Assembly (NCBI GenBank): GCA_003519375.1 | Contig: DOWV01000301.1 | Coordinates: 1-10,032, forward strand | DNA: 10,032 bases | DNA from: Bacteroidota bacterium | GTDB taxonomy: Bacteria > Bacteroidota > Ignavibacteria > UBA10030 | Reading direction: 5' to 3' | In this document: positions 1 to 5,721 of the stretch, piece after piece | How the letters are laid out: each line of letters starts with the position of its first letter | Numbering within the stretch: position 1 is the stretch's first letter | Translations under genes and position numbers: made by a program | The notes under the pieces: model-generated | Databases searched by the model: none | Told to the model about the DNA's origin: nothing | Seen by the model: only the letters and a program-made list of their open reading frames with translations

Positions 1-1
1 G

Positions 2-556
2 CCGCTGATGTTCCGCACCGAGGGGGCAGGCAGGCCGGATGATGTAACGCTGCTGCCGTTCAACCGGATGTTCGGTCAGCGCTACGCCGTGTACTGGAAC
101 ATCTACTCGCCCGCCCGATGGAAAGAGGTGCAGGACTCACGACCCGCGTTGCCGGAGGGAGTTATCGATCGTGTGCTCATTGGCGAGGCGGCCTCTGAGC
201 GGGAGCATAATTTCCAGGCGTACCGCTTCCAGTCAGGCCGACGACAAGACAAAAAATGGATCAGGTCGCAGCTCTGGTTCCGCTTTGACCTGAACGTCGC
301 ACCTTCGTCACCGAACGTACTTCAATGTACGTTTTGGGGAGGAGACAGCTGCAGGTTCGATGTGCTGATCGACGGCAAACTCCTGAGGTCCGAGGCTTTG
401 CAGGGTGCAACCGGGGATGTGTACGTGAAAGTCGGTTACGATATCCCTCCCGATCTTTTCAGCGGAAAGAAACGGGTCGCCGTGATGTTCAGGGCGAAAG
501 AAAACAAGCCGACGGCAGAAGTGTATGAATTGGCTGTGGTACGACAGGAGCGATAG
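2..556 (+). CDS. C-terminal part of a GH127-like (DUF1680) glycoside hydrolase, 5' truncated
   Basis: The reading frame is already open at the left edge (base 2), so the in-frame ATG at 8 is unlikely to be the start. About 184 residues are visible. They begin with a segment containing LLPFNRMFGQRYAVYW, the aromatic strand seen near the end of DUF1680/GH127-type proteins. A beta-sandwich tail follows, with IGEAASEREHNFQ, CTFWGGD, FDVLIDG and a closing VAVMFRAKE strand. This tail resembles the accessory C-terminal domain (DUF6805-like) of many Bacteroidota GH127/GH146 proteins. The catalytic glutamate and zinc cysteines would lie upstream, outside the window. Known members of the family hydrolyse beta-L-arabinofuranosides. 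The assignment rests on motif memory for the accessory domain only, so the substrate is an inference. It would be the first of two DUF1680-type genes here, but its tail differs from that of the downstream paralogue. Confidence 0.72.
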   Translation, partial: PLMFRTEGAGRPDDVTLLPFNRMFGQRYAVYWNIYSPARWKEVQDSRPALPEGVIDRVLIGEAASEREHNFQAYRFQSGRRQDKKWIRSQLWFRFDLNVAPSSPNVLQCTFWGGDSCRFDVLIDGKLLRSEALQGATGDVYVKVGYDIPPDLFSGKKRVAVMFRAKENKPTAEVYELAVVRQER

Positions 557-615
557 GGATTTGTTCTTGGGCGGGGAATGTGGGCTGAAGCCCCTTGGCT
601 CTCTCTTGTTTGTAA

Positions 616-666
616 CCCCGACCTACCAGCCCGAAAGACGTTGTCGGTCTGGCGGGAAGGTCGGGG
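616..666. repeat. Long two-part hairpin (REP-like or terminator-like)
   Basis: CCCCGACCT at 616-624 is perfectly complementary to AGGTCGGGG at 658-666. Inside it, CCAGCCCGA (626-634) pairs with TCGGTCTGG (644-652) with one mismatch, around a 9-base loop, leaving an asymmetric bulge CGGGA at 653-657. The structure begins 60 bases after the stop of the upstream gene. No run of T follows, so it is not a canonical intrinsic terminator. It could protect the 3' end of the mRNA or be a copy of a dispersed palindromic repeat. Only one copy is seen in this window. Confidence 0.6.
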
Positions 667-717
667 CAAGCGGAGTCAAATGGCGTTCTTGATATCTGCC
701 GTTCGAAGAATTAGCTA

Positions 718-840
718 TTGAGGCTGTCCAAAATGTAGGTCGAAATGTGATTTCGACCCGGTCGAGTTTCAAGAATCGTTGATTTTCGACAACTCTTGAA
801 CTTGCTCTAATGGTTTATAGTACTTTCTGGACAGCCTCAA
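718..840. mobile_element. MITE-like element or insertion-sequence remnant with terminal inverted repeats
   Basis: The 123-bp element is bounded by TTGAGGCTGTCCA (718-730) and its exact reverse complement TGGACAGCCTCAA (828-840). The match extends to 20 bp per end with two mismatches. The interior has no coding capacity and is made of two further hairpins. GGTCGAAAT/ATTTCGACC at 738-758 has a 9-bp stem and 3-base loop. An imperfect stem at 765-802 pairs AGTTTCAAGA with TCTTGAACT. Ends of the GGCTGTCC type occur in several insertion-sequence families, so a non-autonomous derivative mobilised in trans is the likely reading. I see no target-site duplication, so insertion is inferred from the ends alone. 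A structured leader for the downstream gene is the alternative. Confidence 0.6.
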
Positions 841-910
841 AACGAAAAAGGATAGATGGGTTTCAACCCCCAAGCGTGTTTGTCGATTGCGCTTCATCAA
901 AATACCTCAT

Positions 911-915
911 AGGAA
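911..915 (+). promoter_or_regulatory. Ribosome binding site that decides the GH127 start
   Basis: AGGAA lies 7 bases before the ATG at 923. The frame is open further upstream to a TTG at 887. That start would put 12 charged and polar residues before the hydrophobic leader and has no Shine-Dalgarno sequence. The ATG at 923 gives a clean signal peptide. Confidence 0.7.
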
Positions 916-922
916 TTTCTCC

Positions 923-3349
923 ATGAGACTATCCCCTCCATTCTCAATCATTCTCTTGGCTCTCACCACAACTGCATTCGGCCAAGTGAAAAAGAACGAT
1001 TATCCGATCAATCCCGTACCCTTTACGGACGTCAAGGTCGAAGACGATTTCTGGTCCCGCCGGATCGAAACCAACAGGACGGTCACACTACCCCACAATT
1101 TCAAACAGTGCGAGATTACGGGACGGCTCGACAATTTCGCAACAGCCGCGGGATTGAAGACGGGACGCTTCATCGGTCTTCATTTCAACGACTCCGACGT
1201 CTATAAGGTCCTTGAAGGCGCCTCCTTCTCACTCGCTCTTCATCCGGATCCTCAACTCGATCACTACGTCGACAGTGTCATCGCTCTCATCGGCGCCGCA
1301 CAGGAAAAAGACGGATACCTTTATACTCCCCGAAAGCTCATGGACTCTGCCTATTCTCCGCCGGGTGGAAAGGACCGATGGGTGGGGGAGAAAGACGGAA
1401 GTCATGAACTCTACACCGTCGGACATCTCTACGAGGCTGCGGCAGCTCATTACCTTGCTACAGGCAAACGCAATCTGCTCAACATAGCTCTTAGGAGCGC
1501 CGATCTCGTCTGTAGCACGTTCGGCCCCGGCAAGCGTCGTGAAGTGCCGGGACACCAGGTCATCGAAATGGGATTGTGCAAGCTCTACAGGATTACCGGT
1601 GATGGAAAACATCTGAGGACAGCGAAGTTCTTTGTCGATGAGAGAGGAAATGCCAAAGGTCACGAGCTGATCGGTGAATACGCTCAGGATCACATCCCGG
1701 TGATCGAGCAGGACAGCGCTGTCGGACATTCTGTTCGGGCCGCATACTTGTACGCCGGTATGGCTGACGTGGCGGCTCTCACGGGCGATGCCTCATACAT
1801 CAAAGCGCTCGACAAGATCTGGCAGGATGTCGTCAGTACGAAGCTCTACATCACCGGAGGTATCGGAGCGACCGGAGGGAACGAGGGTTTCAGCCATCCG
1901 TACGCTCTTCCGAATCTGAGCGCCTATTGCGAGACGTGTGCAGCGATTGCCAACGCGTTCTGGAGCTACCGGATGTTCCTCCTCCACGGCGACGCTAAAT
2001 ACATCGACGTCGTGGAACGGATCATCTACAACGGATTCCTCTCCGGCGTATCAATGGAAGGTGACCGTTTCTTCTATCCGAATCCGCTTGAATCATTCCG
2101 CGGTGCGAATCGCTCAGGATGGTTTGAGTGCGCATGCTGTCCGCCGAATGTCCTCCGCTTCATTCCCTCCATCGCGGGATATACGTATGCCCGGGACGGA
2201 ACGGATCTGTTGGTGAACCTCTTCATTCAAAGCGAGACATCGATCAAAATGCCGGGCAAATTGCCGGGCAAAATGCCGGGCCGCACAGTCCGCCTAGCTC
2301 AGACAACCCGCTATCCGTGGGATGGTTCGGTCTCCATCGCGATTGATCCGGAAAGCCCGGGCCGGTTCGGCATAAAAATCCGGATCCCCGGCTGGGCGCA
2401 AAATCGCCCGGTGCCGAGCGACCTCTATCGATTCCTCGACAGAAACAGCGAAGAGCCCGTCATCAAAGTGAACGGAACGCCGGTGCCGGCGTCGCTTGAA
2501 AACGGTTACGCCGCCATCCGCCGCATTTGGAGGAAAGGGGACGTCATCTCAGTCAGTTTCCCGATGCCTGTCCGGCGAGTGGTCGCGAACGAAAAGCTTC
2601 TCGATGACAAAGGAAAAGTCGCGCTCGAGCGAGGCCCCGTGGTATTTTGCGGCGAATGGGTCGACAACAAGGACGGCAACGTCACGAATCTTGTTCTGCC
2701 TGACGAAGCACCCTTGAGATCTGAGTTTCGAAAAGACCTGCTGAATGGCGTCCAGGTCGTCCTTGCGTCGGCCATACCTGTGCGTCGGACGCTCGAAAAA
2801 ACCGTCGTAGCAGATCCGGAACAGCCGTTCACCGCTGTTCCGTACTATGCCTGGGCACATCGCGGAATGGGGCAAATGAATGTCTGGCCGGCCCGTGAGA
2901 TCGCTGCGGCCCGGCCGCTCCCTGCACCGACCATCGCTTATACAAGCAAGGTGACTGCCTCCCAGAATCGACGTGCTGACGCGATCAACGATCAACTCGA
3001 GCCGGCGAACTCCATCGACCACTCAATCCCGTTTCTCCATTGGTGGCCGAAGAAAGGAACGACGGAATGGATTCAGTATGATTTCAAGAAAGATGAAACG
3101 GTTTCCCGGACGGAAATCTACTGGTTTGACGACACCGGAATTGGGGAATGCCGCCTGCCAAAGTCGTGGGTGCTGCTCTACAAAGCCGGCGAGGAGTGGA
3201 AACCGGTTGAGAACGTCTCGCCGTACGAAGTGGAAAAGGACCGGTACTGCAATATCACATTCAAGCCTGTCAAGACCTCGGCTTTACGCTTGGAGGTTCA
3301 GTTCGTGCCGGAATTTTCCGCGGGGCTTTACGAATGGAAAGTCGACTGA
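923..3349 (+). CDS. Secreted GH127-like (DUF1680) putative beta-L-arabinofuranosidase with C-terminal galactose-binding-like domain
   Basis: From the ATG at 923 the protein is 808 residues. Residues 1-20 form a signal peptide (MRLSPPFSIILLALTTTAFG, then Q). The (alpha/alpha)6-barrel catalytic domain starts near PFTDVKVEDDFW and contains all signature residues. E321 in GGNEGF matches the acid/base Glu322 of Bifidobacterium HypBA1. E337 and C339 in YCETCA, with C405 and C406 in ECACCPPN, match its zinc ligands (Glu338, Cys340, Cys417, Cys418); the first Cys of the CC pair is the nucleophile. The E321-E337-C339 spacing is identical to HypBA1. A beta-sandwich follows, closing with PYYAWAHRG and NVWPA. 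Residues from about 670 to the end (TEWIQYDF, RTEIYWFDD, LRLEVQF) look like an F5/8-type C or CBM32-like domain, possibly a carbohydrate-binding module. Residues 442-453 are an unusual KMPG/KLPG/KMPG repeat. Release of non-reducing beta-L-arabinofuranose in the periplasm or outside the cell is inferred. Other DUF1680-family specificities remain possible. Confidence 0.88.
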   Translation: MRLSPPFSIILLALTTTAFGQVKKNDYPINPVPFTDVKVEDDFWSRRIETNRTVTLPHNFKQCEITGRLDNFATAAGLKTGRFIGLHFNDSDVYKVLEGASFSLALHPDPQLDHYVDSVIALIGAAQEKDGYLYTPRKLMDSAYSPPGGKDRWVGEKDGSHELYTVGHLYEAAAAHYLATGKRNLLNIALRSADLVCSTFGPGKRREVPGHQVIEMGLCKLYRITGDGKHLRTAKFFVDERGNAKGHELIGEYAQDHIPVIEQDSAVGHSVRAAYLYAGMADVAALTGDASYIKALDKIWQDVVSTKLYITGGIGATGGNEGFSHPYALPNLSAYCETCAAIANAFWSYRMFLLHGDAKYIDVVERIIYNGFLSGVSMEGDRFFYPNPLESFRGANRSGWFECACCPPNVLRFIPSIAGYTYARDGTDLLVNLFIQSETSIKMPGKLPGKMPGRTVRLAQTTRYPWDGSVSIAIDPESPGRFGIKIRIPGWAQNRPVPSDLYRFLDRNSEEPVIKVNGTPVPASLENGYAAIRRIWRKGDVISVSFPMPVRRVVANEKLLDDKGKVALERGPVVFCGEWVDNKDGNVTNLVLPDEAPLRSEFRKDLLNGVQVVLASAIPVRRTLEKTVVADPEQPFTAVPYYAWAHRGMGQMNVWPAREIAAARPLPAPTIAYTSKVTASQNRRADAINDQLEPANSIDHSIPFLHWWPKKGTTEWIQYDFKKDETVSRTEIYWFDDTGIGECRLPKSWVLLYKAGEEWKPVENVSPYEVEKDRYCNITFKPVKTSALRLEVQFVPEFSAGLYEWKVD
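2246..2281 (+). repeat. Three tandem 12-bp units inside the GH127 gene
   Basis: AAAATGCCGGGC (2246-2257), AAATTGCCGGGC (2258-2269) and AAAATGCCGGGC (2270-2281) are consecutive and in frame, encoding KMPG-KLPG-KMPG (residues 442-453). The third copy equals the first; the middle one differs by a single base. The units fall between the barrel and the following beta-sandwich strand TVRLAQTTRYPWDG, where I would expect a single short turn. Replication slippage in a loop is the simplest explanation. Confidence 0.9.
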
Positions 3350-3371
3350 CCCACGAAAACACTGTCATAGA

Positions 3372-3450
3372 ACACAGAAAACACAGATGCTACAGATTTT
3401 CACTGATAATATTATCTGTGTACATCTCGTAACATCTGTGTGATCAGTGT
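3372..3450. repeat. Intergenic dyad repeat of the ACACAGAT type, copy 1
   Basis: The left arm at 3372-3393 (ACACAGAAAACACAGATG followed by CTAC) pairs with the right arm at 3429-3450 (GTAACATCTGTGTGATCAGTGT), with four mismatches in 22 positions. The repeat begins 22 bases after the GH127 stop codon and ends just before the ribosome binding site of the GH2 gene. A related structure with the shared core AAACACAGAYGCTACAGA lies at 7864-7947. No T-tract follows, so any terminator role would not be of the usual intrinsic type. The loop holds the palindrome listed separately. Confidence 0.7.
3401..3420. promoter_or_regulatory. Near-perfect 20-bp palindrome, possible operator
   Basis: CACTGATAATATTATCTGTG is self-complementary in nine of its ten base pairs, the exception being the T/T at 3404 and 3417. 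The core GATAATATTATC is a perfect 12-bp palindrome. It lies in the loop of the surrounding dyad repeat and about 50 bases upstream of the GH2 start codon, a reasonable place for a repressor or activator site. It could equally be part of the RNA fold of the repeat. The second repeat copy (7864-7947) does not have it. Confidence 0.3.
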
Positions 3451-3457
3451 GCAAACA

Positions 3458-3463
3458 AGAGGA
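3458..3463 (+). promoter_or_regulatory. Ribosome binding site of the GH2 gene
   Basis: AGAGGA lies 8 bases before the ATG at 3472 and directly after the dyad repeat. It supports this start, which also begins a typical signal peptide. Confidence 0.7.
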
Positions 3464-3471
3464 CTACGCTA

Positions 3472-5721
3472 ATGAAGATTCCGATAATTACGCTCGCTCT
3501 GATTCTCCTACTCAGTTCTGCTGAATCGCAGTGGAAGATTCCTCCCACCGCACCGCTTCTGACGAAGTGGTCGAAGGATGTGAATCCAAAGAATCCTCTT
3601 CCCGAATATCCGCGTCCGCAGCTGGTTCGTGATGAATGGATGAACCTCAACGGGCTCTGGCAGTATGCGGAGGCCGCAGCCGGTGAGGAGCCGCCGGTGG
3701 GGAAGGAACTGAGCGCACGAATACTCGTACCGTATCCGATTGAATCCGCTCTTTCCGGAGTGATGAAGCACGCGGATCGTCTCTGGTATCGGACGACGTT
3801 CAAACTCCCGAAGGGATGGAAAAATCGGCACGTCATTCTACATTTCGGGGCGGTCGATTGGGAGGCGTCTGTCCGCATCAACGGAAAGTTGGTCGGATAT
3901 CACTTTGGTGGATATGATGCGTTCTCTTTTGACATTACGGACGCACTGCGCATGGATGGTGAGCAGGAGATTGTCGTCGGCGTCTTTGATCCGACCGATC
4001 ATGGCGATCAACCCCGCGGAAAGCAAGTGCTGATTCCGCGCAGTATCTGGTATACCCCAGTCACCGGCATCTGGCAGACGGTGTGGCTGGAACCGGTCGC
4101 CGCAGACCACATTGCCTCAATCGTCGCGGCACCTGACGTTGACGGAAAGAAACTGAACCTCAAGGTGCTGGCCATGGGCGATGCGGCTTCGCAAAAAGTC
4201 CGCGTCGTGGTTGTGGAGGGCGGAAAGGCTACCATCGAGACGGAAGGAAAGCCCGGCGACGGTATCCCGGTTCCATTGCGATCGATGAAGCTCTGGACTC
4301 CGGAGAAACCGTTTCTCTACGATCTGAAAATCGAATTGCTGAGGGATGGCAAAGTCGTGGATGCCGTGAAGTCCTACTTCGGGATGCGAAAGATCGAAAT
4401 CGCTCCCGACAGCAAGGGAGTGCAACGAATATTGCTCAACGGAGAATTTGTGTTCCAGCTTGGCCCCCTTGATCAGGGATTCTGGCCGGACGGGATCTAC
4501 ACCGCCCCGACGGACAAAGCTCTTCGTTACGACATCGAGATGACGAAGAAGCTGGGATTCAACATGGCGCGCAAGCACGTAAAGGTCGAGCCTGAGCGAT
4601 GGTACTATTGGGCCGACAAGCTTGGGCTGCTGATCTGGCAGGATATGCCCAGCGCAAACAACAAGACCAACGAGTCAAAGAAACAGTTCGAGCTCGAGCT
4701 GCAGCGGCTCGTCGAAACGCATTGGAATCATCCTTCCATCGTCCAATGGGTTGTCTTTAACGAAGGATGGGGACAGTACGACACCGAACGGCTGTCCGCT
4801 TGGGTGAAACAGCTCGATCCGTCACGTCTGGTCAACAACGCCAGCGGCTGGACCGACAAAAACGCCGGAGATCTTTTGGATATCCACAACTATCCGGCGC
4901 CCAGGTCTCCGAATCCCGATCCAAACCGTGCCATCGTCCTCGGCGAATTCGGCGGACTCGGTTTGGCGGTTGAAGGCCATACATGGAAGAAGGAGAATTG
5001 GGGATACAAAGGGATGTTGAACGCCGAACAGCTCACGCACCAGTACGAGAAATTCCTGAGGAAGGTGTATGAGCTCAAAGAGTCGCCGGGGCTCTCCGCT
5101 GCCGTCTACACGCAGACCACCGACGTCGAGATCGAGTGCAACGGTCTGATGACATACGATCGGGCGATGGTGAAGCCGGTGCTCTCACGCGTTGCCGCCG
5201 CGAACAAAGGCGATTTTTCGCGCGTTCCGCCCGACCCGATCGTGAAGCCTGTCGTCCCGACATCGGAGGGGGATGGGAGGCAATGGAGATACACGCTGGA
5301 AAGACCGGATGATTCATGGATGAAGCCGGAGTTCGATGACAGCAAGTGGCAGGAGGGGGCCGGCGGGTTCGGCAAAGAAGGAACGCCGGAGGCCGTTATC
5401 CGAACCGAATGGACCACGAACGATATCTGGCTGAGATCAGAAATCGTTCTGCCGTCTGGAACGTTCAAGTCGCTTCATTTCAGAATTCACCACGACGATG
5501 ACGCTGAGATCTTCATCAATGGGGTCCTTGCCGGTTCTTTCGGCCGATACACGGCGGAGTATGAAGAGGCACCGATCGCTCCGGCCGGGATGAAGGCGCT
5601 CCGCCCGGGGAAAAATGTCCTCGCAGTCCACTGCAGGCAAAAGAGCGGTGGCCAGTACATTGATGTCGGGATTGTGGATCTTTTGCCGGCCGGCCCCAGG
5701 CGAGAGGCGCCGAAGCGATGA
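3472..5721 (+). CDS. Secreted GH2 family glycoside hydrolase with extra C-terminal beta-sandwich
   Basis: The protein is 749 residues. Residues 1-19 are a signal peptide (MKIPIITLALILLLSSAES, then Q). The GH2 sugar-binding domain follows, with NLNGLWQ from residue 58, LWYRTTF, NGKLVGYHFGGYDAF and SIWYTPVTGIWQTVWLE. After an immunoglobulin-like middle domain the TIM barrel begins near residue 350 (LGFNMARKH, LGLLIWQDMP). E431 in VVFNEGWG is the expected acid/base and E492 in VLGEFGG the expected nucleophile. They are 61 residues apart, closer than in LacZ or beta-glucuronidase. Residues from about 600 on form another beta-sandwich (FDDSKW, IHHDDDAEIFINGVLAG, GKNVLAVHCRQ), probably a carbohydrate-binding or stabilising lobe. 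GH2 includes beta-galactosidases, beta-glucuronidases and enzymes acting on arabinosides; the sequence alone does not decide between them. The neighbours suggest galactosyl or arabinosyl linkages. The stop codon overlaps the start of the next gene, implying coupled translation. Confidence 0.9.
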   Translation: MKIPIITLALILLLSSAESQWKIPPTAPLLTKWSKDVNPKNPLPEYPRPQLVRDEWMNLNGLWQYAEAAAGEEPPVGKELSARILVPYPIESALSGVMKHADRLWYRTTFKLPKGWKNRHVILHFGAVDWEASVRINGKLVGYHFGGYDAFSFDITDALRMDGEQEIVVGVFDPTDHGDQPRGKQVLIPRSIWYTPVTGIWQTVWLEPVAADHIASIVAAPDVDGKKLNLKVLAMGDAASQKVRVVVVEGGKATIETEGKPGDGIPVPLRSMKLWTPEKPFLYDLKIELLRDGKVVDAVKSYFGMRKIEIAPDSKGVQRILLNGEFVFQLGPLDQGFWPDGIYTAPTDKALRYDIEMTKKLGFNMARKHVKVEPERWYYWADKLGLLIWQDMPSANNKTNESKKQFELELQRLVETHWNHPSIVQWVVFNEGWGQYDTERLSAWVKQLDPSRLVNNASGWTDKNAGDLLDIHNYPAPRSPNPDPNRAIVLGEFGGLGLAVEGHTWKKENWGYKGMLNAEQLTHQYEKFLRKVYELKESPGLSAAVYTQTTDVEIECNGLMTYDRAMVKPVLSRVAAANKGDFSRVPPDPIVKPVVPTSEGDGRQWRYTLERPDDSWMKPEFDDSKWQEGAGGFGKEGTPEAVIRTEWTTNDIWLRSEIVLPSGTFKSLHFRIHHDDDAEIFINGVLAGSFGRYTAEYEEAPIAPAGMKALRPGKNVLAVHCRQKSGGQYIDVGIVDLLPAGPRREAPKR
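5703..5707 (+). promoter_or_regulatory. Internal ribosome binding site for the coupled GH-D gene
   Basis: AGAGG lies inside the last codons of the GH2 gene, 10 bases before the ATG at 5718. With the ATGA stop/start overlap at 5718-5721 it supports translational coupling or re-initiation. No promoter can be placed between the two genes. Confidence 0.5.

Larger units (their letters stand above)
557..922. other. Non-coding spacer between the two GH127-like genes
   Basis: No convincing gene lies in these 366 bases. A short GGGC-TGAA-GCCC hairpin sits at 582-593, soon after the upstream stop codon, without a T-tract. It is followed by the long hairpin at 616-666 and the MITE-like element at 718-840, which are listed separately. 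The remaining 80 or so bases (841-922) lead into the next gene and hold its ribosome binding site. I could not identify a confident promoter. TTGAAC at 796-801 and TATAGT at 816-821 are only 14 bases apart, too close for a standard sigma-70 promoter. Confidence 0.6.

Noticed and set aside
436..669. Small minus-strand gene of 77 codons
   Set aside because: It overlaps the GH127-like tail and the palindromic spacer; its translation is low-complexity shadow sequence.
796..821. Sigma-70 promoter (TTGAAC / TATAGT) inside the MITE-like element
   Set aside because: The 14-base spacer is too short, and such AT-rich matches are common by chance.
887..922. TTG start extending the GH127 protein by 12 residues
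   Set aside because: It has no ribosome binding site and would place charged residues before the signal peptide; the ATG at 923 has AGGAA at proper distance.
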